DNA of 64,000 nt. Source: Ralstonia wenshanensis (lineage in GTDB: Bacteria; Pseudomonadota; Gammaproteobacteria; Burkholderiales; Burkholderiaceae). The notes below the pieces were generated by a model. It did no database searches and was not told where the DNA came from. It saw only the letters and a list, made by a program, of their open reading frames with translations. The stretch covers positions 1,488,001 through 1,552,000 of the forward strand of contig NZ_CP076412.1 in assembly GCF_021173085.1 (NCBI RefSeq), read 5' to 3'. Positions 36,231 through 44,698 of the stretch are shown in pieces (the first letter of the stretch is position 1; every line of letters starts with the position of its first letter). A program made the position numbers and the translations under genes.

Positions 36231-36556
36231 TAGAGTGCTGCAAGTTCTTCTGTGATTGCCCAGTAGACCTCGACGCCGCGCATTTTGCGCAGACCACTCT
36301 GCCCGCCATAGCCATCTAGCAGCGCTGCCAGGAGCGCGCGCTCGTGCCCTTCAATCCGGCGCATACCCTCCACGAACAGCGCACGACGGTCGGTCTGGTC
36401 GCTGAAATGCTGGCCAATCCATGTCACGTAGTCGACGATCGCGCTGACAACCGCAAATTGGGCCGGCGCTGGGCTGCCCAGCTCCCACTCCTCGGGCTGC
36501 TTCGCGTTCAACCGATGGTGTGGAAGCTCCGCTGCGCGGGGCGACAACCGTGACAT
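36230..36556 (-). CDS. Small orphan protein after the protease-nuclease gene
   Basis: The start at ATG 36556 gives 108 residues; a TTG at 36589 also exists but lies right next to a GGAGG. The sequence is coding-like (FAVVSAIVDYVTWIGQHF, GMRRIEGHERALLAALLDG) and helical with no signal. It lies 66 bases after the protease-nuclease stop on the same strand, so it may be its partner or inhibitor, an inference. No family recognised. Confidence 0.55.
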   Translation of the reverse strand: MSRLSPRAAELPHHRLNAKQPEEWELGSPAPAQFAVVSAIVDYVTWIGQHFSDQTDRRALFVEGMRRIEGHERALLAALLDGYGGQSGLRKMRGVEVYWAITEELAAL

Positions 36557-36621
36557 GCCGGACCGCCGGTGTGCTGGCGAAGATACCAATCCTCCGGTAC
36601 CCTCGTCGTAGCGCGAGACGC

Positions 36622-38856
36622 TTACTCGATGACAGCGCCAATCCTGTCGAGCGTCAAAGATGGAACGAAGTCTTTGTCGAGATACACCGCAGCAAGGTCC
36701 TCTTCAGGAACCTCGCGGTTGCCGTTAGGAAGCGCCGTACCGGCCACCGAGAACGCAGCATCCCAAATGGCAGCCAGGTAGCGGGCGCCGGCACCCATCA
36801 CTTGTGCCGTTTGCTTGCCAAATGCATCCCAGAGCCCGTCCACAACACGGGCTGACGTGCCGCCACCAAGCTTGATGTACTCGTCGATGAGCGTATCGGG
36901 CGCCAAAATCTTCGAGGCTTGGGCCATCAACGTCACAGTCGCGAATGCTGCATCTCGGCCGTCCTTGATGTCAGGAATCTCTTCGGCGAATGCCTTCGCT
37001 GCAGGCAGAATACTGTCGAGCAGTTCCTTCGAATGGCGGTCGACCATTTTGTCTTCATAGGTCGAGTGGACGCCCTTGCCCGGCCAACTGTTCTTCGTTG
37101 CGCCTTCGGCGTCGCGATAGCCATCAGAATGATAGGAACCGTGCAGAGGCTGGCAAGCGTCGCCGACGTAGTGCGCGAGTACGCCGGCAGCACACAGGAA
37201 CTTGGTATCGTCCTTTGCCTTGAGCTGACGCACCATCTCATCAAAGATTTGCCAGACCCGAAACGGCAGCAGCCCCTGCGATTTCGCATCTGTATGACCG
37301 TTGTTCTCATACCAAGTACGCCAGTGTTCGACGGTCATGAACTCTTTGCCTTGGAGTGTCAGGTCTCGCAGCGTTTTTCCATCACTGCCGGGCTCGTCGA
37401 TGTCAGCGTAGTGGTTCGGGTGCTCCGGTCCAGCGTTCTGTACATAATCGCGACCGCCAGGCACTTTATCCGGTGTCTTCTTCCACACGAGGTCCGGCAC
37501 GTCTGCCAGCTCGACAAACTCCCCGTTGGCCAGCTTCTCTCGAATCTGGTCGGGACTCAGTTCGTCTGGGCGGAAACTGATGCGCTCAACATTGGCATCA
37601 AAGAATGCCTTCAGCTCCAGCGACGTCACGGCCTCGATGGCAGCAGTCGCAATGCTGTAGTGACCAGTTTGCCCCCAGAAAGGATTGGCGCCGGTGTTGT
37701 GCGCACGCACGAGGTCGACGTCGAGTAGCTCGCATGCCGTGCTGAGTCCGGTTGCCAGCGCGTAGTTCAAGCGGTCCCCGTTGGAACCGAGAAGAGCTTG
37801 GCCGCCCCATTCAACGGCCAACGGATGTAGGCGCGCCGCCTGCTCCTCGCCAGCTTGCAGGTACCACACCGTACCGGAGTCGCCCGCCTGCGTTTGCGCG
37901 TGGCCATCCCTCGGGGCGATAAGGAACTGCGAGATGTAGTCGTAGCCAGCCAGTGACTTGTGGCGATAGAACAGTGCCTTGATTTTTCCTTCCAGCGCTC
38001 CTGATGCACTGCCGAACGCGACCACGGGCTGGTCGATGAACTGAAGACTGACGCTCAGCTCATTCAGGTCCACGACCTCATCGACGGTTCCTTGGAGCCC
38101 GAACGGCTGACTCGTCCACTCGTTCACGTTGTGAACTTCAAGGAGGCCAATGTCGAGGGTGAGATAGCTGCGGCTTCCAGGAAAGTCGGGGAAGACCGAG
38201 GTAAATGACTCACGCGTGAGTTGAAGCCCGGATGCGATACCGACCTCTACCACGTCACCACGCAAACGAGCCTTGACCGGTGTACCGGGCTCACCGCACA
38301 CATGGCGGTTCGTCAGTGCGTACGTGGTATGCCCGTCGGTGACGAGACAACCCACGCTCGCCGTATGCTCGGCACCTTGCACGTCAGCAATCAGCGGGCA
38401 TCCGCCGCCGATGTAGCTCGCCGGCCACCGAACATTCGCCGGCGCATCCTGCTTCGGCTCCGTGGTCTCAACAGCGACAACGCACACGGGCACCGCAGTG
38501 CCGTCCGGCATGTAGAGCGTGCGCGGCACCATGTGTGTTGGGTCAATCGCACCTTGCCTGAACTCCGAAGCGTCAACCCACTTGTTGACCAGCACAAGGA
38601 TGGCCGGCCAGGAGTACGGGCGCACTTCCGAGTTCTCGAATGTGCGAATTGGCTTTGAGATATGCGGATTATCTTGCTCTGCTGCGGCAGTATGGCTTTG
38701 AGGCCACGGGTCATTCTTTCGAATTAGATACAGGCCGATGGCGGTACCGACGACGTTGGCCTTGTTGGACAAGTGCCAGTGGTACAGGTCTCGGGCCTGC
38801 AGCAGGTCTTTGAGGGAGAGACTCGAGTAACTCGGTTGCATAGATAGTGGACTCAT
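36622..38856 (-). CDS. Fusion of trypsin-like protease and S1/P1-nuclease-like domain
   Basis: A 744-residue protein without a signal peptide. Residues about 110-360 look like a trypsin-fold protease: His185 (TNRHVCG), Asp235 (TLDIGLL) and Ser327 (AGDSGT). Residues about 395-700 match the zinc-dependent S1/P1 nuclease / phospholipase C fold: GHYSIATAAIEA (His399), NHYADID (481-487), AHYVGDACQPLHGSYH (His562, Asp566, His572, His576) and GVHSTYEDKMVDRH. An N-terminal ~100-residue segment is unassigned. The lack of an export signal in a family usually secreted is unusual. A cytoplasmic effector or a defence role is conceivable but unproven. Confidence 0.8.
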   Translation of the reverse strand: MSPLSMQPSYSSLSLKDLLQARDLYHWHLSNKANVVGTAIGLYLIRKNDPWPQSHTAAAEQDNPHISKPIRTFENSEVRPYSWPAILVLVNKWVDASEFRQGAIDPTHMVPRTLYMPDGTAVPVCVVAVETTEPKQDAPANVRWPASYIGGGCPLIADVQGAEHTASVGCLVTDGHTTYALTNRHVCGEPGTPVKARLRGDVVEVGIASGLQLTRESFTSVFPDFPGSRSYLTLDIGLLEVHNVNEWTSQPFGLQGTVDEVVDLNELSVSLQFIDQPVVAFGSASGALEGKIKALFYRHKSLAGYDYISQFLIAPRDGHAQTQAGDSGTVWYLQAGEEQAARLHPLAVEWGGQALLGSNGDRLNYALATGLSTACELLDVDLVRAHNTGANPFWGQTGHYSIATAAIEAVTSLELKAFFDANVERISFRPDELSPDQIREKLANGEFVELADVPDLVWKKTPDKVPGGRDYVQNAGPEHPNHYADIDEPGSDGKTLRDLTLQGKEFMTVEHWRTWYENNGHTDAKSQGLLPFRVWQIFDEMVRQLKAKDDTKFLCAAGVLAHYVGDACQPLHGSYHSDGYRDAEGATKNSWPGKGVHSTYEDKMVDRHSKELLDSILPAAKAFAEEIPDIKDGRDAAFATVTLMAQASKILAPDTLIDEYIKLGGGTSARVVDGLWDAFGKQTAQVMGAGARYLAAIWDAAFSVAGTALPNGNREVPEEDLAAVYLDKDFVPSLTLDRIGAVIE

Positions 38857-39043
38857 CTTTCACCTTAGATAGTTGGTGTTAGACCACGAAGGACCGAGCA
38901 CTGTCCGATGCCTCACGGAGACTCCGCCGCGACAGCATTGGTCGGCGCCGAAAATGCAGAATCAGAGTCCACGACAGTTATGACAGACGTGTGATACTCA
39001 CCGAATCGCCCGACATGCACTACTCGCAAAATCGAGGGACACG

Positions 39044-39394
39044 ATGAAGAAAGCGTTCAAGCTAGCTGCTGGCCAAATCAAACCATTGGCGACTGGCCGT
39101 GGTGGGTGTATTGCGACCGACCGAATAACGGTGGATGGGTATCCCGTAAGATTCATGTACCGGGAGGCGCCGGACAACCGCCTTGATAGCGGCTGGCGAT
39201 TCATGAGCGGCTTTGAAGACGACGCTTACATGGACGACCCGAATAATCACGGCGTCTATGACATCAACACGATTGCCAACTACGACCCCAGCATCATTCC
39301 GTTCCTCGACGCTGCAGTAGGGAGCGTGTTCGAGAAGCGGCCAGAGTTCGAGCAGTTTGTCGCTGTTCACGATTGGAAGCCGTCAGCAGAGTGA
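39044..39394 (+). CDS. DUF2185 / Imm33-type protein
   Basis: A 116-residue protein whose middle contains GWRFMSGFEDDAYMDD then PNNHGVYDINTIANYDPSI, the signature of DUF2185, also called immunity protein Imm33. In that family many members neutralise polymorphic or type VI toxins, but others are unassigned. No matching toxin gene is beside it. It is divergent from the protease-nuclease gene with about 190 bases between. Confidence 0.8.
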   Translation: MKKAFKLAAGQIKPLATGRGGCIATDRITVDGYPVRFMYREAPDNRLDSGWRFMSGFEDDAYMDDPNNHGVYDINTIANYDPSIIPFLDAAVGSVFEKRPEFEQFVAVHDWKPSAE

Positions 39395-39481
39395 GGTGGT
39401 GCTAGGCCCGGGAGGCTGCTGGCGGAACCTGCGTCAGTACTCAAGGTACTGGCGAACTTCACATCCACAAACATCGACATC

Positions 39482-39949
39482 ATGGACACCAAGCTACGTG
39501 AATTGGGCATCCAACTTCCACCTGTTCTGCCGTCACCAGGGAATTTTCTTCCTTACATGATCCGTGGCAACTATCTCTATCTGTCTGGGAAAGGAGCACC
39601 GCGCAGGCAGTTGCAACCTGGGCAAACAGTGCCCAAAGTTGGCAGGGAAGTCAGCACCGAAGAAGCAACAGCCCACGCCAGGGAAATCGGCATCTACCTG
39701 CTCGCGTTGATGAAGGATGCGTTGGGCAGCCTGGATCGTGTGGAGCAGGTCGTCAAAGTGCTGGGGATGGTCAATGCGGTGGATGACTTTACCGAGCACA
39801 CCGAAGTCATCAACGGCTGTTCTGATCTGCTGGTGGAAGTGTTCGGCGCACGAGGTCAGCACACCCGCTCAGCGGTTGGCGTCAAGTCGTTGCCCAAAGG
39901 CTTTGCCGTCGAGATTGAAGCCATGGTGGAAATACGCGACTCAAAGTAG
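39482..39949 (+). CDS. RidA family protein (enamine/imine deaminase)
   Basis: A 155-residue member of the YjgF/YER057c/UK114 family. The family features seen are the GNYLYLSGKG strand near the start, the long central helix (AREIGIYLLALMKDALGSL), and the ending RSAVGVKSLPKGFAVEIEAM in which the Arg is the conserved binding residue. It deaminates reactive enamines or imines. The sequence is the longer RidA subgroup, not the 128-residue canonical form. Confidence 0.88.
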   Translation: MDTKLRELGIQLPPVLPSPGNFLPYMIRGNYLYLSGKGAPRRQLQPGQTVPKVGREVSTEEATAHAREIGIYLLALMKDALGSLDRVEQVVKVLGMVNAVDDFTEHTEVINGCSDLLVEVFGARGQHTRSAVGVKSLPKGFAVEIEAMVEIRDSK

Positions 39950-40112
39950 ACGCAACCCGCATCGCCACCCACCCGGCCACCGATGCGAGCCTCATCCCAC
40001 TCCCTACATCCCCGACTCAGTCAAAACCGGCATCTGCACCGACGCCCGCGCAAAGTGAGTCAGCGCGCGGGAGCTCTTGTCCCTATTGCTGCCGACGGAG
40101 ATGAACAGTAGC

Positions 40113-40514
40113 TCATGGCTCCGTCGGCGGGGTGCGGTCTAGGCCAAATGCGAACACTCTGGAGAAGGCGGTGCGCGTTCGTTGACCGGTCTTTGGGTCT
40201 TTGAAAGGCGCGCACGCCATTGAAAAGACAGCTTGCACGGCGGCTTCATCTAGAAGGGTGCTGCCGGAAGACTTTTTGATACGCACGTCAGAGATGCTTC
40301 CATCCGGTTCAATCTCGCCCCACACAACAACCGAGCCTTCCATGCGCCTGCGGCGTGCTCCATCGGGATAGTCCGGGATCGGATCGCTGCATCCGACAGC
40401 CGGTGGACGTGTTGCTGTCGAACCGGATTTTGGCGGAATGGTTGGCTGGCTGGCGCATCCAACCGATAACAAAAATGGCATGATGCACGCAAGCGGCCGC
40501 ACGCGATACAGCAT
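40113..40514 (-). CDS. Lipoprotein with TonB C-terminal domain
   Basis: The start at ATG 40514 (MLYRVRPLACIM) follows a G-rich tract (GGGGGGA). The 133-residue product has a lipobox (LLSVGCAS). A TonB C-terminal fold is suggested by YPDGARRRRMEGSVVVWGEI and DGSISDVRIKKSSGSTLLDEAAVQAV. It lacks the N-terminal anchor helix and Pro-rich spacer of true TonB, so it is likely an envelope protein with a TonB-like domain. Confidence 0.8.
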   Translation of the reverse strand: MLYRVRPLACIMPFLLSVGCASQPTIPPKSGSTATRPPAVGCSDPIPDYPDGARRRRMEGSVVVWGEIEPDGSISDVRIKKSSGSTLLDEAAVQAVFSMACAPFKDPKTGQRTRTAFSRVFAFGLDRTPPTEP

Positions 40515-40626
40515 GAAGTCCCCCCTGTTTTTACCACGCGAATGTTGGTCTGATTGTTGTGCGTAGCAACTGGGATCGTAGCCGATAAGCGTGAACGGTG
40601 CGTGGCTAGCGTGGGATGCGTCAGAT

Positions 40627-42171
40627 TCAGGCAGCCACGGTGTGGCCACCCACCTCGAAGACCGCTACTGCACGGCGCAGCGCATCTGCCTGGTCGGCCA
40701 TTGCATGCGCTGCTGCAGAGGCTTCTTCGACCAGCGCGGCATTCTGCTGTGTGACTTCTTCAATTTGGCCCACGGCCATGTTGATCTGCTCGATGCCGGT
40801 GGTCTGCTCGGCGGACGCAGACGAGATCTCGCCAACGATCTCGGTCACGCGATGCACGGAAGTGACGATGTCATCGATGATGGCGCCGGCTTCCTGCACG
40901 AGCCGGGCGCCGGCCTCGACACGCTCGGTTGACTGGCCGATCAATCCCTTGATCTCCTTGGCCGCAGCCGCGCTACGCTGCGCAAGCGTGCGCACTTCGC
41001 CTGCCACCACGGCAAAGCCCCGGCCTTGTTCGCCGGCGCGGGCAGCCTCAACGGCAGCGTTCAGCGCAAGAATGTTGGTCTGGAAAGCGATGCTGTCGAT
41101 CACGCCGATGATCTCGCCCACCTTCGTCGAGCTTTCCGAGATTCCTTGCATGGTCTGCACGACGTCATTCATGACCTTGCCACCGCGAGCTGCGGTGTCT
41201 GACGCGTGACCGGCGAGTGTGGAGGCTTGTACGGCGTTTTCGGAGTTGCGTCGCACGGTCGACGTCAGTTCGCCCATGTTGGCAGCTGTCTCTTCAAGAG
41301 AGGCGGCTTGCTCTTCTGTGCGCGAGGAGAGATTTTGGTTGCCCGATGCGATCTGCGAGCTAGCTGCTGCTACGCCTTCGGCGTTGCGACGCACTTCGCT
41401 TACGACGTTGGCGAGGCTCGTTTGCATCTTCTTGAGAGCACAGAGCAGTTGGCCGATTTCGTCCGTGCCACGCGCTTCAAATGGTTGTGCAAGGTCGCCT
41501 TGCGAAACTGCACTGGCCACATCGACTGCACGCGCGAGCGGCTTCGTAATGGTGCGGCTGAATATGAATGCACCAAACAGCCCGAGTCCGAACGCGGCGA
41601 ACATGAGCACGGAGCTCACCACCAAAGCGGTATGCGCTGCGTCCGCCGTTTTGGATGAGACGGCAGCACTCTCCGTCGCAATTTCGCGCGCGGCCTCGTC
41701 CAGCAGGCGTGCCGGCTCGCGGTCTACGCCGGCGACCACATTGTCACCGACAGCCGGATCAAACGATGCTGCCACGAACATATCGTGGCCCTTGCGGTAT
41801 CCAGCACCCATTTCGATGTGAGCAGCGGAAAACTGCGTGATCAGTTCCTTGCTCTTGCCTGGCGGGAGTGAAGACTGAAGAGCCTTTGCCTGGTCAGCAA
41901 CAGCCTGCTCGTCTTTCAGGAAAGCGCCCCAGTACTTGTCCAGTTTCACCGGGTCCTTCCCACGAAGGAGCGTGTCTTTCCATTCCTGCACCTGCGTCTT
42001 GAAGGTGACAAGCATCTTCGTTACAGCACGCTCGTCCGCCACGCGTGCTTGCACTGTGGTGTTGTATTCGACGATGGAGTGATTGAGCGACGCAATGCCA
42101 TAGGCAGCGCCCGCGAACATCAGCAGCAGCGCGATGGCAAAGGCAACGGGCAACTTGACCGAGAGTTTCAT
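40627..42171 (-). CDS. Methyl-accepting chemotaxis protein
   Basis: A 514-residue receptor with two membrane helices (about 6-30 and 190-212), a periplasmic four-helix sensor domain between them, a HAMP linker and a cytoplasmic signalling domain containing the hairpin tip EAARAGEQGRGFAVVAGEVR. Residues in the ASSSQ-type methylation helices are present. No C-terminal CheR/CheB-binding pentapeptide is visible. The ligand is unknown. Single gene with no chemotaxis neighbours. Confidence 0.92.
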   Translation of the reverse strand: MKLSVKLPVAFAIALLLMFAGAAYGIASLNHSIVEYNTTVQARVADERAVTKMLVTFKTQVQEWKDTLLRGKDPVKLDKYWGAFLKDEQAVADQAKALQSSLPPGKSKELITQFSAAHIEMGAGYRKGHDMFVAASFDPAVGDNVVAGVDREPARLLDEAAREIATESAAVSSKTADAAHTALVVSSVLMFAAFGLGLFGAFIFSRTITKPLARAVDVASAVSQGDLAQPFEARGTDEIGQLLCALKKMQTSLANVVSEVRRNAEGVAAASSQIASGNQNLSSRTEEQAASLEETAANMGELTSTVRRNSENAVQASTLAGHASDTAARGGKVMNDVVQTMQGISESSTKVGEIIGVIDSIAFQTNILALNAAVEAARAGEQGRGFAVVAGEVRTLAQRSAAAAKEIKGLIGQSTERVEAGARLVQEAGAIIDDIVTSVHRVTEIVGEISSASAEQTTGIEQINMAVGQIEEVTQQNAALVEEASAAAHAMADQADALRRAVAVFEVGGHTVAA

Positions 42172-42546
42172 TGTGATTTGTAAGGCGTTTCGACGTGGAC
42201 AAGGTATTCGCCATGTCGTCCTCTTATCGGCCGATCTGCGCGTCGCTTAAGACTGTTTTTAGCAATTGACTATGCCGGCACGAGCAAAGTGCACGGCGTG
42301 TCACAGTGTCGTCGCGGGTGGCTCACGCGGTATCGAGCTCGGTGTTGGGCGCGCTTCGACAACAAGCACACTCGTGTCAGCCGTTGATAGCCGTCAACAT
42401 CAGCGCCTCGGACTCGTCTAGAGTTGGCCTGCAGTGAATTGAATTGGTACGTCCGATACAGTCAGTGTGTATGGTCGAGCGGCTACACGCATACAAAAGA
42501 GCGGCAGCACCCTCGGGACAGTGCGCCAATCTCGTTGGGAAAGCCG
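42172..42546. other. Intergenic region
   Basis: About 375 bases between divergent chemoreceptor and CHAD genes. No additional gene is supported. Confidence 0.4.
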
Positions 42547-43407
42547 ATGGCGCAGCCCCCCAAACCAACTCTGTTACATGCAAACGCGCCAGCGCTTGCC
42601 GCGTTCGCCTGTTTGGCTGCCCCGGAGATTGCGACGTTTGAGCGATGCGTGCCCGATTACTTGCTGAGCGACGATCCAGAGATCGGGCACCAGCTTAGAG
42701 TCGCAATTCGTAGACTCAGAGCGCTGCTGTGGGCCTATCGGCGACAACTTCCGAAAAAGCTGGCCAATGAATGGCGACATCGGCTTGCTGATGTTGCGGC
42801 ATTGATTGGGCCGCCAAGAAACTGGGATGTCATCGTCAATGTATTGCTGCGCGCCGCCGTTCCCGCGAGCGAGCCCTCCGCACTGATTCTGCTCGAGGCG
42901 TTGGAAGACATCAGGCAACGCGCTCGCACTGAAAGTCGCGTCGCGCTTGATAGCCTTGAACCGGACGGGCTGATGGTCCTCTCCAGTGACTCCATTGCCC
43001 ACGCCATTGATGCTCAGACAGAGAGTAGCGAGACCCTGAGCGAGCTCGCGCGCACTGGCGTTGCCGAGGCGTCTAAACGGGTGGCGAAGGCGCTTGATCG
43101 TGCGGGAAACGGGCGCCTGGAGGCGTTGCATCGCACGCGTATCGAGGTCAAGCGCTTGCGTTACCTCCTGGAGTTTCTTGCGCCAGTGCTGGACAAGAGA
43201 GATCGCAAACGTGTTCGCCGGCTTGAACAACTGCAAGAAGCTCTCGGCGATCTGAATGACGTGGTTGTAGGCGCAGGCTACCTCGCACAAGTCCCCGCCG
43301 GCGTGGAGTACGCGGCGGCTTACGACCTGTTCGCCCGGTGGCTGAGGAAAGAGAAAAAGGCGAGACGGCGCGCGGCCATTGCTGCGTTGCGGCGCCTTGC
43401 TCATTAG
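42547..43407 (+). CDS. CHAD domain protein
   Basis: The start at ATG 42547 has GGGAAAG upstream, giving 286 residues. The sequence is helical and rich in conserved His/Arg (RVAIRRLRALLWAYR and HRTRIEVKRLRYLLEFL), the signature of CHAD, which binds polyphosphate with basic residues. It probably associates with polyphosphate granules. A regulatory partner is not adjacent. Confidence 0.9.
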   Translation: MAQPPKPTLLHANAPALAAFACLAAPEIATFERCVPDYLLSDDPEIGHQLRVAIRRLRALLWAYRRQLPKKLANEWRHRLADVAALIGPPRNWDVIVNVLLRAAVPASEPSALILLEALEDIRQRARTESRVALDSLEPDGLMVLSSDSIAHAIDAQTESSETLSELARTGVAEASKRVAKALDRAGNGRLEALHRTRIEVKRLRYLLEFLAPVLDKRDRKRVRRLEQLQEALGDLNDVVVGAGYLAQVPAGVEYAAAYDLFARWLRKEKKARRRAAIAALRRLAH

Positions 43408-43595
43408 CGCCGGCCAAAATTTCGGTGCACCCGGCGGAAGGGGTTGCGTTACTTATCCACAAAAGCTGTGAACAAAGCACCCTTCGACCGCTGTCAGCCC
43501 GCGCCCGACTTGAATCGGATCGGTGTGCTCAAACTTTGTGCGCCACGGAAACTGTATACACTGTTTCTAAACACGTCAGAAAAGAGGGGTGGAGA

Positions 43596-44045
43596 ATGGA
43601 TATTGAAATGGCAAAGCAAGCGGTAACGGACCAGGCTGCGTCCACCAACGCAACAACGAAGGCTCGCCGTAGCAAATCCGCAGCGGGCGCAGACGCACGA
43701 GCGGCTAAGCCAAGTTCGACTAAGCGGGCGGCAGCGCCAGCCGCGCAAGAGAAGAACCAGAAGAGCGTGAAGCCGGCCAATGGTGCGGCAGGTAATGCCG
43801 AGGCGGCCGCCGGCCAAAAGCCTAAAAAAACTAAGGTGGTTCGAGATAGCTTCACGATGCCGGAAGAAGACTATCGGAAGCTGGCCGAACTCAAGGAACG
43901 GTGTCTCGCAGGCGGCCAGAAGGTCAAGAAGAGCGAACTGCTCCGCGCCGGACTCGCTTTGCTTGCATCGCTTCCGGCAAAACGCCTGCTGGCGGCAGTA
44001 GCGAGCGTCGAGTCGGTAAAGACCGGGCGGCCAGCAAAGGGTTGA
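43596..44045 (+). CDS. Lys/Ala-rich protein with ribbon-helix-helix-like C-terminus
   Basis: The start at ATG 43596 has GAGGGG upstream, giving 149 residues. Residues about 1-80 are low-complexity Lys/Ala/Gln/Ser-rich, like tails of DNA-binding proteins. Residues about 85-130 (RDSFTMPEEDYRKLAELKERCLAGGQKVKKSELLRAGLALL, longer run split here for reference by its ends) fit a ribbon-helix-helix fold. A DNA-binding role is likely. A 14-C tract follows the stop at 44051-44064. Confidence 0.72.
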   Translation: MDIEMAKQAVTDQAASTNATTKARRSKSAAGADARAAKPSSTKRAAAPAAQEKNQKSVKPANGAAGNAEAAAGQKPKKTKVVRDSFTMPEEDYRKLAELKERCLAGGQKVKKSELLRAGLALLASLPAKRLLAAVASVESVKTGRPAKG

Positions 44046-44050
44046 TTCGT

Positions 44051-44064
44051 CCCCCCCCCCCCCC
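44051..44064. repeat. 14-bp poly-C homopolymer
   Basis: Fourteen consecutive C immediately after the stop codon of the Lys/Ala-rich gene. Homopolymers this long are rare in this composition and prone to slippage, though it is outside the reading frame so it cannot shift that protein's frame. Confidence 0.9.
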
Positions 44065-44097
44065 TCGCTTGTAGAGCCGGCCGGCAGAGCGAAGGGC

Positions 44098-44122
44098 AAA
44101 AAAACGCAGCCATCAGGCTGCG
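44098..44122 (-). terminator. Terminator for leftward transcription
   Basis: A seven-A tract (44098-44104) precedes CGCAGCC-ATCA-GGCTGCG on the plus strand, so on the minus strand the hairpin is followed by seven T. It is a good terminator for leftward RNA coming from the phosphoesterase genes, 577 bases away. Confidence 0.5.
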
Positions 44123-44294
44123 CGCGGCGAGAAGGCGGGGTGCGTCTCTCGTCGTGGCGATACATTACACGCGCGTTATGACAGAGAATTGTCACAAACT
44201 TGATTTGTCACGGATGTGATTTGAACCTCCCCTCATTGCCATGCACTTGCTGCCCACGGACAATATCCGGACGGGGAAGCGTGATGGAGGCAAT

Positions 44295-44567
44295 ATGCAG
44301 GCGTGGTCGATTCAAGAGTTTCGGGGCTGCTCGATACATGTGCTCGCGGTCCTCGGACGGGGTTCCGATTTTCGGTACGCGTACACGGGTTTTGTTTGCG
44401 GCCCGAAGGGCGACGACATGTCGTACCCAAAGATGCAGCGGTTCCATCATATCTCTGCCGACTTTGATTCGATGGACGCCGCAATTTCGGCTGGCATGCA
44501 GGAAGGGCGGGCACTTGCTCTACGGTGGTTCTCTGCATCCCTTGAAGAGCGAGAGACGCCCATCTGA
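44295..44567 (+). CDS. Orphan 90-residue protein
   Basis: The ATG at 44295 has GGAGG four bases upstream, a strong site. It begins MQAWSIQEFRGCSIHV and looks coding (FRYAYTGFVCGPKGDDMSYPK). No family, signal or membrane segment is recognised. A longer frame from 44241 is less likely. Confidence 0.65.
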   Translation: MQAWSIQEFRGCSIHVLAVLGRGSDFRYAYTGFVCGPKGDDMSYPKMQRFHHISADFDSMDAAISAGMQEGRALALRWFSASLEERETPI

Positions 44568-44698
44568 CTGCCCGCCCTATGCCCTCTCCAACTGAGGGCA
44601 AGCGCCGTCGACATTTGCACCATCACGATGTCAATCGCGATGGCACGTTGATCCTGCAGCTGACCACCGTTGAGGGTGAACGCACGCCCCTCAGAACA

